Source: Flavobacterium petrolei
GTDB lineage: Bacteria > Bacteroidota > Bacteroidia > Flavobacteriales > Flavobacteriaceae
Direction of reading: 5' to 3'
NCBI RefSeq assembly: GCF_003314435.2
Contig: NZ_QNVY02000007.1
Location: forward strand, 31,340-95,339
Length of the DNA stretch: 64,000 nucleotides
A program made the position numbers and the translations under genes. The number at the start of each line of letters is the position of its first letter. Within the stretch, counting starts at the first letter, position 1. Shown in pieces: positions 8,472 to 16,684 of the stretch. A model generated the notes under the pieces. That model saw only the letters and a program-made list of their open reading frames with translations. It made no database searches and was not told where the DNA came from.

Positions 8472-9296
8472 ATGACAGAACCAATCGTAAGTACAGCATG
8501 GCTTCAAGCAAATCTAAAAGATCCAAACTTAATACTCCTCGATGCCAGTTTCAAAGAGAAGCAATCCAATATAGAAACAGATCTTGAAAATATTCACATC
8601 AAAGGCGCTCGTTTTTTTGATATAAAAAACACGTTTAGCGATACCAATAATCCTTTACCCAACACGATTCCTAATCCTGAACAGTTTGAATTTGAAGCCA
8701 GAAAACTAGGGATTAACAAGAATAGTATCGTTGTAATTTATGACAATCTGGGCGTTTATTCCAGTCCAAGAGCATGGTGGTTGTTTAAAGTAATGGGACA
8801 TCAAAATGTTGCTGTTCTGGATGGCGGTCTACCGGAATGGATTAGTCAAAAGTATCCCGTTGAACCAATACCGGAAATTCTAAACTATACTATTGGGAAT
8901 TTTGAAGCCAAATTTGATCCAGAATTGGTCAAAAGCAAAGAACAAATTTTAGAAAACATACAAACTAAAGACTCGGTTCTGATTGATGCTCGTACGGAAA
9001 ACCGATTTAAAGGAATTGGCAGTGAACCCAGACCCGGATTGCGAAGTGGCCATATTCCCGGCTCCCTAAATATGCCATACACACAACTTTTAAGAAACGG
9101 CAAATTTTTACCAAAAGAAGAATTAGTCAAAATTCTGAAAACTGACAGCAGACCTCTAATATTTACTTGTGGTTCCGGAGTTACTGCCTGCATCGATTTA
9201 ATTGCTTATGAATTGATTGGTAAAAATCCCAAATCCGTCTACGATGGTTCTTGGACAGAATGGGGACAACTGGAAAATCTTCCAATTGAAAATTAA
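8472..9296 (+). CDS. sseA: sulfurtransferase with two rhodanese domains, probably 3-mercaptopyruvate sulfurtransferase
   Basis: The 274-residue protein has an inactive N-terminal rhodanese domain (residues ~5-125, with GARFFDI and YDNLGVYSSPRAWWLFKVMG) and a catalytic C-terminal domain (~155-270). The active loop reads CGSGVTAC; the CGSG form is typical of mercaptopyruvate sulfurtransferases, whereas thiosulfate sulfurtransferases usually have CRKG. DARTENRFKG and GHIPGSLNMPY are also conserved. It transfers sulfur from 3-mercaptopyruvate to thiophilic acceptors in the cytoplasm. It stands alone. Confidence 0.93.
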   Translation: MTEPIVSTAWLQANLKDPNLILLDASFKEKQSNIETDLENIHIKGARFFDIKNTFSDTNNPLPNTIPNPEQFEFEARKLGINKNSIVVIYDNLGVYSSPRAWWLFKVMGHQNVAVLDGGLPEWISQKYPVEPIPEILNYTIGNFEAKFDPELVKSKEQILENIQTKDSVLIDARTENRFKGIGSEPRPGLRSGHIPGSLNMPYTQLLRNGKFLPKEELVKILKTDSRPLIFTCGSGVTACIDLIAYELIGKNPKSVYDGSWTEWGQLENLPIEN

Positions 9297-9894
9297 AATG
9301 TATTATTTTTTAATACTAATGGTACGAATTTTTTAAATAAAAACTGATTTTAAATTGTAAATCACATTACGACCGCTAATTCCGGGAGTAATTTAAAAAA
9401 TAGTGTGTTATAAACAGCTTAACAAAGAAATTAGCATTCATTATTATACAATGTCAGTACGTTTTTAATTTAAATGGAATAACTAACTTCCTTGCTTTCT
9501 AGCGAAAATAAGCCACAAATTCGTGCTAATAAATTTATTCTTTCCAAATAGTAAATTAACTATTTAAAAATTTCAGCATCAAATCTGAGCTTAACTATTA
9601 CCGAAATTCATGCAATTCTCCTCTTTAAACGGAAGTTAAAAGATTGTTTTCCAGATAATTTTACATGTTATTTAATTACATTTATCCAATACTTACAATA
9701 ATGAAAATCTACGTTCAAATATTTTTGTGGATTAACGCAGAGCTAAAAGGTAGTGAGAGCCTTTTTTAATAGAAATTTTCAGGGCTTAATCTCATCTTTT
9801 TTGAGACTTTATTTAAAATTATTTGAACCTCTGACAAATTATCGTAAAATAGCAATTAAACCGAACGAAAAGCATTTAAAATTACTGACAACAC
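9297..9894. other. 598-base intergenic region without a recognisable gene
   Basis: AT-rich sequence with stops in all frames. A 22-codon frame at about 9701 is the best candidate and has no supporting feature. A weak hairpin (AAAAGG near 9747 with CCTTTTTT) could be a minor terminator. No promoter consensus or repeat was identified. Confidence 0.5.
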
Positions 9895-10815
9895 ATGAAA
9901 GAAGCCAATTCATTATTTAGTTTTTTATACGCCGCACTTTTATCTGAAAAAACTAAAAAAAGAGCTGAAATTTTCTTTGTTTCGTTAGCAATAATAAGTT
10001 TTTTATTGCATTTAGCAATCATTGCCTTAGTTGACCTTAAAATTATTTTGATCAATGATTATTCCAAATTATTAAGTAATCCAATATCTGCAATTTACAC
10101 TCCATTCTCCTTTATTTTGATTTATGAAGTTTACCTATTAGTCTATTATCTTCCTAAATCGACAACTATCTATATTGGCAAACAATATGAAATTATCACT
10201 CTAATTATCATCCGAAGAATTTTTAAAGACTTAACCAAATTAGAATTAAACTCTAATTGGTTTGATTCGAAAGCTAATGTGAATTTTACCTTTGACATTG
10301 TGTCTACAATAATATTGTTCTTTTTAATATTTATCTTTTACAACCTCAACAAAAAAAATGAAATTAATCAGTCTAAACTCCAAAAAACGTTGGACATCAA
10401 TTCATTCATAAAGCTAAAAAATATTTTTGCTATCGGGCTCATCCCTATATTTTTGGTGCTTTCAATATACAGTTTAGCCCACTGGATTTACGAAAATTTC
10501 TTTTCAATTACGCAAATCGTTGTTAAAATTAAAGACATTAATAAAATTTTCTTTGCTGATTTTTTTACAATTCTGATTTTAATTGAAGTGCTTTTACTAT
10601 TGTTTTCCTTCTTCCTTTCAGATAAATTCAATAGAGTCATTCGCAATTCAGGTTTTATCATATCAACAATATTAATAAAGCTTTCTTTTGGCACAGAAGG
10701 AGTTTTGAATGCAATACTTATTGTAGCTGCAGTATTGTTTGGCGTTATAATCTTAGCTATTCACAATAAATATGAGACCTTAGAGGTAAAAAGAGTCAGT
10801 ACTTTAGAGTCATAA
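9895..10815 (+). CDS. multi-pass membrane protein of unknown function
   Basis: The 306-residue protein has hydrophobic segments around residues 26-50, 65-88, 134-150, 173-195, 222-242 and 252-290, consistent with about six membrane spans. Soluble loops are Lys/Asn-rich and no catalytic or transport motif was recognised. Its codon use is very AT-rich. The stop is one base from the convergent csaA stop, with no terminator between them. It could be a channel-like or sensor membrane protein, but nothing in the sequence decides this. Confidence 0.72.
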   Translation: MKEANSLFSFLYAALLSEKTKKRAEIFFVSLAIISFLLHLAIIALVDLKIILINDYSKLLSNPISAIYTPFSFILIYEVYLLVYYLPKSTTIYIGKQYEIITLIIIRRIFKDLTKLELNSNWFDSKANVNFTFDIVSTIILFFLIFIFYNLNKKNEINQSKLQKTLDINSFIKLKNIFAIGLIPIFLVLSIYSLAHWIYENFFSITQIVVKIKDINKIFFADFFTILILIEVLLLLFSFFLSDKFNRVIRNSGFIISTILIKLSFGTEGVLNAILIVAAVLFGVIILAIHNKYETLEVKRVSTLES

Positions 10816-10816
10816 A

Positions 10817-11152
10817 TCACCCTATTTGCAATCCATTTTCAATTTTAAAATCGGGCGCCAATAAAATCACATCTCCTTCTTCCCCTACTGCACCCAAAAC
10901 CAAGCATTCGCTCATGAATTTCCCAATTTGTTTTTTAGGAAAATTGATTACCGCTACGATTTGGCGGTTGAGTAAATCTTCTTTCTGATAACGTTTGGTT
11001 ATTTGCGCCGATGTTTTTCGGATTCCGATTTTGGTTCCAAAATCAATCGTTAATTGGTACGCTGGTTTTCTTGCTTCAGGAAAATCATTTATTTCTAAAA
11101 TGGTTCCCACACGCATTTCTACTCTTTCAAATTCAGTCCAAGTCAGTTCCAT
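10817..11152 (-). CDS. csaA: CsaA-like tRNA-binding domain protein
   Basis: The 111-residue protein consists of one OB-fold tRNA-binding domain like that at the end of Met- and Phe-tRNA synthetases. Diagnostic segments are RVGTILEINDFPEARKPAYQLTIDFG, the conserved K-x-S-A-Q-I-T block, and AVINFPKKQIGKFMSECLVLG. CsaA has been described as an export-related chaperone, and the protein dimer binds tRNA. It is transcribed alone. An 11-bp tandem repeat (AATTTTGATTT) lies directly upstream of the start, around 11155-11180. Confidence 0.94.
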   Translation of the reverse strand: MELTWTEFERVEMRVGTILEINDFPEARKPAYQLTIDFGTKIGIRKTSAQITKRYQKEDLLNRQIVAVINFPKKQIGKFMSECLVLGAVGEEGDVILLAPDFKIENGLQIG

Positions 11153-11315
11153 CTAATTTTGATTTAATTTTGATTTAATTTCGAATTATAAAGTTACATT
11201 TTACAAAATAAAAAACTACTCATTATAAGAAGATATTTACTAATTGAAAGCAATCCTAAACTAATCTGACGTGTTAAATACACGTTAAACGTCTTAGAAC
11301 TAAAAAAAATGAGTG

Positions 11316-11323
11316 TATTTTTG
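11316..11323 (+). promoter_or_regulatory. -7 promoter box for the FMN protein leader
   Basis: TATTTTTG matches TAnnTTTG. Transcription from here would give a 5' leader of roughly 230 bases before the FMN protein gene. Confidence 0.55.
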
Positions 11324-11343
11324 CAGTGCGAAATTTAATTTTC

Positions 11344-11445
11344 ATGAAAATCTTTCCAAATACAACACCAACTTGCACCTCTCTTTTTAAAGAGATTTTC
11401 GTGCTTGGTGCTAAGTTTTCGCATTCAAAAGCCTTTGTTGATTAG
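11344..11445 (+). CDS. possible 33-residue leader peptide
   Basis: An ATG about 20 bases after the promoter box opens a frame of 33 codons (MKIFPNTTPTCTSLFKEIF...) ending at TAG 11443-11445, immediately before a terminator-like stem. It has five Phe and a Thr/Ser/Cys cluster (TTPTCTS). An imperfect inverted repeat (CACCAA...TTGGTG) lies within it. Position and size fit a leader peptide used in attenuation, but translation is unproven and no strong run of one amino acid is present. Confidence 0.35.
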   Translation: MKIFPNTTPTCTSLFKEIFVLGAKFSHSKAFVD

Positions 11446-11497
11446 ACCTTCGTCTATATAACAACAAACTACTACTTCGAGACGAAGGTTTTTCTTT
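11446..11497 (+). terminator. terminator-like hairpin in the leader (possible attenuator)
   Basis: Perfect stem ACCTTCGTCT / AGACGAAGGT (10 bp, loop ~24 bases) is followed by TTTTCTTT. It lies inside the leader, 65 bases before the FMN protein start, where a constitutive terminator would silence the gene. A conditional role is therefore likely. Confidence 0.6.
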
Positions 11498-11561
11498 ACA
11501 CCATTTATTTAATCTGAAATTTTAAAAGTTCTCTTTTTAAAATTCAATATAATTTTAAAAC

Positions 11562-13115
11562 ATGTTTTTAAAAAAATTAGCAGCGCACCAAATTATTTGG
11601 GCGTCTACCCTTTCGTTTCTAGTAATCAGCAGTGTATTAATTTATTTCGATTATCTTGATTATTTATTTTTGGCTGTTCCACTTTTATTAGTCTATTTAC
11701 TAATTTCAGATACTTTTCAATCCAAGCATACCGTTAAAAAAAATTACCCAATTGTGGGTCGATTCAGGTATTTCCTAGAATCTTTTCGTCCGGAAATGCG
11801 TCAATATTTTTTTGAAGGCGAATTAGACGGAAAGCCATTTAATCGCAGACAACGCACAATCGTTTATCAAAGAGCCAAAAATGTAAAGCAAACTATCTCT
11901 TTCGGAATGCAGGATGATCCAAACAGAATTGGTTATGAATGGGCGGCGCATTCTATTTATCCAAAAAGAGCCGACAAACAATTTTTCAGGACCACAGTAG
12001 GCAACAGCAAGTGTTTGCAACCGTATAGCGCCAGTATTTATAACATTAGCGCCATGAGTTATGGCGCATTGAGCAAAACTGCTATTTCTTCTTTGAATAA
12101 AGGAGCTCAAAAAGGTGGATTTGCGCATAACACAGGCGAAGGAGGAATCAGCGATTTTCACTTAGAAGGCGGTGATTTAATTTGGCAAATCGGAACAGGA
12201 TATTTTGGATGCAGAAAAGATGATGGTACTTTTTCGGAAGAATTATTTACAGAAAAAGCCAACTTTCCACAAGTTAAAATGATTGAGTTGAAACTCTCGC
12301 AAGGAGCAAAACCCGGGCATGGAGGATTATTACCCGGTGAAAAAAACACGCCTGAAATTGCTAAAATTAGAAATATCCAGCCTCACATTGCAGTACATTC
12401 TCCTGCGGGACACACTGCTTTTTCAAATAGCACTGAATTATTGCTTTTTTTGAAGAGATTAAGACACTTGTCAAATGGAAAACCTGTTGGATTCAAAATT
12501 TGTATTGGTCGCCAAGATGAATTTATTGACATCATTAAAGCCATGAAAGAAACAGGAATTATACCTGATTTTATAACCGTTGACGGAGCAGAGGGAGGAA
12601 CTGGAGCAGCACCTTTAGAATTTATTGATTATATGGGAATGGCACTTTCGGATGCTTTGATTTTTGTTTCCAAAACCTTGCAACAATTTGAACTCAGAGA
12701 TCAAATTAAAATTATGGCTTCTGGAAAAATCATTACTGGTTTTGATATCGCCAAAGCGATTTCACTTGGTGCCGATGCATGTTACAGCGCACGAGGAATG
12801 ATGTTTGCATTAGGTTGTATTCAAGCGTTGCAATGCGACAGTGGTAAATGTCCTGTAGGTATTGCAACCCAAGATAAAGCATTATACAAAGGATTAGATA
12901 TTACCGAAAAAAGTGTTCGCGTTGCTCATTTTCACAACAACACACTAAAAGCTTTTGCCGAATTCATTGGAGCTTGTGGATTTGATTCTCCAAAAGCTAT
13001 TACTCCAGATGTTTTTTACCGCAGAATTGACCATAAAACGAATGAAAGTTTTACATCACTATTTTTTAATGATTTTAAAAATAAAGCTAAAACCGAAAAA
13101 ATAAACTTAAATTAA
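11562..13115 (+). CDS. membrane-anchored FMN-binding glutamate synthase-like protein (GltB central domain only)
   Basis: The 517-residue protein has two N-terminal membrane segments (about 12-30 and 34-49), then a glutamate synthase FMN domain. Visible motifs are NTGEGGISDFHLEGGDLIWQ, LSQGAKPGHGGLLPGEK and [14 protein letters not shown]. The 3Fe-4S cysteines have C-x5-C-x4-C spacing in [20 protein letters not shown], as in GltB. There is no glutaminase domain and no GXGXG domain, so it cannot make glutamate from glutamine alone. Such stand-alone proteins are widespread but their reaction is unsettled. It lies behind an attenuator-like leader and six bases before a Rnk/GreA-type gene. Confidence 0.9.
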   Translation: MFLKKLAAHQIIWASTLSFLVISSVLIYFDYLDYLFLAVPLLLVYLLISDTFQSKHTVKKNYPIVGRFRYFLESFRPEMRQYFFEGELDGKPFNRRQRTIVYQRAKNVKQTISFGMQDDPNRIGYEWAAHSIYPKRADKQFFRTTVGNSKCLQPYSASIYNISAMSYGALSKTAISSLNKGAQKGGFAHNTGEGGISDFHLEGGDLIWQIGTGYFGCRKDDGTFSEELFTEKANFPQVKMIELKLSQGAKPGHGGLLPGEKNTPEIAKIRNIQPHIAVHSPAGHTAFSNSTELLLFLKRLRHLSNGKPVGFKICIGRQDEFIDIIKAMKETGIIPDFITVDGAEGGTGAAPLEFIDYMGMALSDALIFVSKTLQQFELRDQIKIMASGKIITGFDIAKAISLGADACYSARGMMFALGCIQALQCDSGKCPVGIATQDKALYKGLDITEKSVRVAHFHNNTLKAFAEFIGACGFDSPKAITPDVFYRRIDHKTNESFTSLFFNDFKNKAKTEKINLN

Positions 13116-13121
13116 ATCGAT

Positions 13122-13511
13122 ATGAAACCAATTCCAGTTTTAACAATTACCGATTATAACATTCTTCGCAAATTAGTAAAAAATGCAAAAGACAGCACAA
13201 ATATTAGAGAGATTGCCTTACTTACACAAGAATTAGATCGCGCAATCATCAAAAAAGAAGGTGTTCTTGACGAGTCAATTATTCGAATGAATTCTCATGT
13301 AACAGTCAAAGACATCAAGACAAAACAGCAAATGAATATTCAAATTGTTATGCCTTCACAATCCAATATAAAAGATGGAAAAGTTTCTATTTTGGCTCCT
13401 TTATCCGTAGCTATAATTGGATTTAAAGAAAATGACGAAGTGGAATGGCAATTGCCTGCCGGCATTAAAAATTTAAAAATAATTACCGTAACTAATACTG
13501 CAAACGACTAA
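13122..13511 (+). CDS. GreA/GreB C-terminal domain protein, Rnk-like
   Basis: The 129-residue protein has a short N-terminal helical hairpin (residues ~8-45) and a C-terminal FKBP-like GreA/GreB domain (~55-125, with VTVKDIKTKQQMNIQIVMPSQ, ISILAPL-type strand and IGFKENDEVEWQLP). The coiled coil is too short for transcript cleavage, as in Rnk, which binds RNA polymerase in the secondary channel region. It starts six bases after the FMN protein stop, so it is cotranscribed and shares its leader. A terminator follows. Confidence 0.87.
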   Translation: MKPIPVLTITDYNILRKLVKNAKDSTNIREIALLTQELDRAIIKKEGVLDESIIRMNSHVTVKDIKTKQQMNIQIVMPSQSNIKDGKVSILAPLSVAIIGFKENDEVEWQLPAGIKNLKIITVTNTAND

Positions 13512-13525
13512 TTATAACCTTTTTT

Positions 13526-13556
13526 AAACACCTCATTTTATGAAGGTGTTTTTTTT
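13526..13556 (+). terminator. intrinsic terminator after the Rnk-like gene
   Basis: Stem AAACACCT / AGGTGTTT, loop of about 10 bases, T-run. Confidence 0.88.
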
Positions 13557-13701
13557 CGTTAAGCAAAAACCCTCCCTTTTTATTTTCAAAAACAAATAAA
13601 GTTACAACTATTTAAACTAATTCTGTAAAACTTTCTGTGTGAAATAGTTATAATTTTACAAAAGGCGAATACTAAAATTCATCTTTTAAATAGTAATTAT
13701 T

Positions 13702-14580
13702 ATGGAAATGAGTCAAATGAATGACAGCAAAATGCGCAAAGAAAGTAATTCTGGTATAGACTTGTACATTGAGACAGCGCCTAACGTAAAATTATACGTG
13801 AAAGATTATGGTCAAGGAAAACCCGTAATTCTTATTCATGGTTGGCCATTATCGAATGAAATGTGGGAATACCAAATTGATGCTTTAATACAGAATAACT
13901 GTAGAGTTATTACCTATGACCGTAGAGGTTTTGGGAAATCATCACAACCTTGGGATGGCTATGATTACAATACTTTGGCTGACGATTTGAAAGCCATTAT
14001 TGAACATTTAGATTTAGATGATGCAGCGCTCGTTGGATTTTCGATGGGTGGCGGAGAAGTAGTTCGTTATTTCAGTCGTCATGGTGGTAAAGGAATTTCA
14101 AAGGCGGTTCTTATTGCATCGGTAACCCCTTTTCAATTACAAACAGATTCAAATCCAAACGGAGTTCCACAAGAGAAATACGACGGAATGGCGGAACAAA
14201 TTAAAGCCGACCGAATTGGTTTTCTGGATAATTTTGGAAAAACATTTTTCGGCGTGAGTTTCATCAGTAAGCCAATCAGTACTCCATTATTGGATTATTA
14301 TAGAATGTTGTGTTCTTTTGCGTCACCTCGTGCAACTTTGGAATGTGCCGTATCATTTTCAACAACCGATTTTCGCTCAGAAATGGCATCTGTAAATGTT
14401 CCTACCTTGATTATTCATGGGGATGAAGACAAAACTGTTCCCATTGAAATTACGTCTGAAATTGCTGCGAAATTAATTCCGGATAATAAATTTATCGTCT
14501 ATGAAGGAGCACCACACGGGTTATTTTACATTGAAAAAGATAAATTAAACAAAGATTTAGTTGAATTTTTAAATTCATAA
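13702..14580 (+). CDS. alpha/beta hydrolase of the chloroperoxidase/arylesterase type
   Basis: The 292-residue enzyme resembles cofactor-free haloperoxidases and esterases. Motifs are LIHGWPLSNEMW (oxyanion region), YDRRGFGKSSQPWDGYDY, nucleophile elbow GFSMGGGEVVRY, acid in HGDEDKTVP and catalytic His in GAPHGL. The first ~18 residues (Met- and Ser-rich) have no family counterpart, and the true start could be a slightly later Met. There is no signal peptide, so it is probably cytoplasmic. In vivo substrate is unknown. It is transcribed alone. Confidence 0.9.
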   Translation: MEMSQMNDSKMRKESNSGIDLYIETAPNVKLYVKDYGQGKPVILIHGWPLSNEMWEYQIDALIQNNCRVITYDRRGFGKSSQPWDGYDYNTLADDLKAIIEHLDLDDAALVGFSMGGGEVVRYFSRHGGKGISKAVLIASVTPFQLQTDSNPNGVPQEKYDGMAEQIKADRIGFLDNFGKTFFGVSFISKPISTPLLDYYRMLCSFASPRATLECAVSFSTTDFRSEMASVNVPTLIIHGDEDKTVPIEITSEIAAKLIPDNKFIVYEGAPHGLFYIEKDKLNKDLVEFLNS

Positions 14581-14631
14581 GTAAGTAGCACATTTTATTT
14601 TAAAATGGCTACAGCTTTAATTTAATCCACA

Positions 14632-14664
14632 AAAAAACCCAAAACTTACGTTTTGGGTTTTTTA
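14632..14664. terminator. bidirectional terminator between the hydrolase and isomerase genes
   Basis: Perfect 14-bp stem AAAAAACCCAAAAC / GTTTTGGGTTTTTT with a four-base loop. It carries A- and T-runs on the two sides and so serves both convergent genes. Confidence 0.9.
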
Positions 14665-14692
14665 ATTTTATAAGGACTTTGAATAGTTTAAA

Positions 14693-15625
14693 CTATTTAA
14701 CTTCCATTAATTCTACATCAAAAATCAAAGTAGCGTTAGGTGGAATTGCTCCTCCTGCACCACGAGATCCATATCCTAAATCCGATGGAATCACGAAACG
14801 TGCTTTGTCACCTACTCGCAACAACGCAATTCCTTCATCCCAACCTTCGATAACCTGACCTTGACCCAATCTGAATTCGATTGGTTTTTTTCTTGGATAC
14901 GATGAATCAAAAACTTTACCGTTCTCTAATGAACCTTCATAATGAACAGACACTGTTTTTCCGCTTTCTGCTTTTTTACCTTCACCTCTTTGGATAAATT
15001 GGTAACGCAAACCACTTTCTGTTTTTTCAAAACCAGCTGCTAATTTTTCCATAGCTGCTTCCACTTCTGCTTTAAGAGCTGCATCACGTTTGTTACGAGA
15101 TCCTTTAAAAGTGATGAAAGCTTCAATTGCATTCCAATTTTTAGCTTCTTCACCTTCTCTGATGATTTCCAAAGACTCTAAAACATCTCCTTGCTCTACA
15201 GCATCTACCACATCCTGACCTTCGACAACATGGCCAAAAACAGTATGTTTGTTATCCAACCAATCCGTTGGAATATGCGTGATGTAAAATTGAGAACCGT
15301 TGGTTCCAGGTCCTGAGTTGGCCATTGCCAAAACGCCCGGACGATTGTGTTTCAAACTTGGGTGAAATTCATCATCAAATTTATATCCTGGATCTCCAGT
15401 TCCAGTTCCTTGCGGACAACCACCTTGAATCATAAAGTTAGGAATTACTCTGTGGAATTTTAACCCGTCATAAAATTTAACCCCTTGCGGTTTTACTTTG
15501 TTTTCCAAGTTTCCTTCAGCCAATCCTACGAAGTTCCCAACAGTTCCAGGAGTCAAATCGTGTGTTAGTTTTACTAAAATAGCACCTTTTGTGGTGTTGA
15601 ATTTAGCATATATTCCGTTTTCCAT
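14693..15625 (-). CDS. dual-family peptidyl-prolyl isomerase: cyclophilin fused to FKBP
   Basis: The 310-residue cytoplasmic protein has two complete isomerase domains from unrelated folds. Residues ~5-165 are cyclophilin: FHRVIPNFMIQGG, MANSGPGTNGSQFYIT and DWLDNKHTVFG, retaining the catalytic Arg, Gln, Trp and His positions. Residues ~205-310 are FKBP: VSVHYEGSLENGKVFDSS, GQVIEGWDEGIALLRVG and DLGYGSRGAGGAIPPNA. A Lys/Ala/Glu linker helix joins them. Cyclophilin-FKBP fusions are known from Flavobacterium as dual-family immunophilins. No signal peptide is present. It lies 162 bases downstream of the lipocalin gene. Confidence 0.95.
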   Translation of the reverse strand: MENGIYAKFNTTKGAILVKLTHDLTPGTVGNFVGLAEGNLENKVKPQGVKFYDGLKFHRVIPNFMIQGGCPQGTGTGDPGYKFDDEFHPSLKHNRPGVLAMANSGPGTNGSQFYITHIPTDWLDNKHTVFGHVVEGQDVVDAVEQGDVLESLEIIREGEEAKNWNAIEAFITFKGSRNKRDAALKAEVEAAMEKLAAGFEKTESGLRYQFIQRGEGKKAESGKTVSVHYEGSLENGKVFDSSYPRKKPIEFRLGQGQVIEGWDEGIALLRVGDKARFVIPSDLGYGSRGAGGAIPPNATLIFDVELMEVK

Positions 15626-15787
15626 TTTTTTTAATTTTTGTTAAAGCGCAAATTTACGAATTAAATTAGACAATTTGAAAATTCTCATTAAATCGATTCA
15701 CTTAATTGAAGACCATTTTTTAGTGATTGTGCTGAGCCATTTTGGCAAAAAAAGACTGTAAATAATTCACTCTTCTATTTGTAGAAA

Positions 15788-16327
15788 CTAATCGTGTTTT
15801 ACCCAAATGAGTTCGGAAGTATTGTAACCAAGATCTTTCGCCGTTTTTAAATACGCTTCTTTTACCTCTTGTGGCATTGTTTTATCCCGCGAAAGCAACC
15901 ACAAATACTTCAGACTTTTCCCTGCAACCAAAGCATATTTATAGTCTGAATCAAGTCCAATAATGTTGTATCCCGAATAAAATGGTCCAAAAAAAGAAAC
16001 TTTTAATTTTCCTTCCTTTGAATCACCTGCAAACTTCACTTTACCTGTTGATGCTACATAATTGTTCTTTATGTAATTATACCCTCTATTTACCACCTTT
16101 ATGGTTCCATTCTCGTTTAATGAATATTCTGCTGTTGTATTGTTCAAATTTTTTTCAAAAATAAAATCTAGCCGTGCAATTTCGTACCAGTTGCCTAAGT
16201 ATTTATCTTTTTCAAAATCTTGAATTACCATAGCGCCCTTAGGTATAGAGCTGCAGGAATTCATAATCAACAGACTTGCAGAGAGCAGTGATATACTTCC
16301 TAAAACTCGAATTTTATTTTTCATCAT
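15788..16327 (-). CDS. blc: lipocalin family lipoprotein (Blc-like)
   Basis: The 179-residue protein has a lipoprotein signal peptide with lipobox IMNSC, and a bacterial lipocalin barrel. The first conserved block is YLGNWYEIARLDFIFEK (G-x-W motif). Internal YSLNENGTIKVVNRGY and late YALVAGKSLKYLWLLSRD are also typical. Blc-type lipocalins are outer-membrane lipoproteins binding lysophospholipids or fatty acids during envelope stress. Two adjacent ATG codons can start it, with no effect on the mature protein. Confidence 0.93.
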   Translation of the reverse strand: MMKNKIRVLGSISLLSASLLIMNSCSSIPKGAMVIQDFEKDKYLGNWYEIARLDFIFEKNLNNTTAEYSLNENGTIKVVNRGYNYIKNNYVASTGKVKFAGDSKEGKLKVSFFGPFYSGYNIIGLDSDYKYALVAGKSLKYLWLLSRDKTMPQEVKEAYLKTAKDLGYNTSELIWVKHD

Positions 16328-16500
16328 CTTTCATTGAATATCAAAATTCAGAAATAAAAAGTTGTAAATCAATACAATTTAGAATACTTTAGGATTTGCT
16401 AAAACAAAACAAACCTCTACATCAGTCATAGCAGTTTTGTTAGTGGTGCTATCTCGCAAAGTCTTTATAATAAGTAAAAAGTTTTAATTCAACTAAACCC

Positions 16501-16578
16501 TAGCCCAGATTGAAACAACATCCTTTTCTTGATTTCTTTAAGCAAGAAAAGATAGCGTGTAAAGCTGGAAATAGCTCC
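16501..16578 (+). repeat. structured intergenic element, copy A (TAGCCC...TAGCTCC)
   Basis: Begins TAGCCCAGATTGAAACAACATCC and ends GTAAAGCTGG then AAATAGCTCC. The middle is a hairpin (CTTTTCTTG / CAAGAAAAG). The same end sequences in the same order occur at 23769-23911 on the other strand with a different, longer central hairpin. Conserved flanks around a variable stem suggest a structured RNA or repeat family, possibly the Flavo-1 RNA class. The upstream stretch 16328-16500 shows nothing else. Confidence 0.6.
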
Positions 16579-16616
16579 TGAAGAAAAGTTTAATCGTTGA
16601 ATTGGGTATTTGGTTA

Positions 16617-16647
16617 TTTGAAAACCTCAGCATCTTTGTACCTTTGC
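16617..16647 (+). promoter_or_regulatory. promoter of trmD
   Basis: TTTG (16617-16620), 19-base spacer, TACCTTTG (16640-16647). This is the best match to the Bacteroidota -33/-7 consensus in the window, 38 bases before the trmD ATG. Confidence 0.75.
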
Positions 16648-16684
16648 TCCCGAATCCTCGGGATTGAAACTTATAAAAGAAATT

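Noticed and set aside
9701..9770. 22-codon ORF and small hairpin in the 9.3-9.9 kb gap
   Set aside because: Too short, stem of only about six base pairs, and no conserved signal.
11155..11180. Tandem AATTTTGATTT repeat before csaA as an operator
   Set aside because: Only two imperfectly extended AT-rich units; likely replication slippage, noted under csaA.
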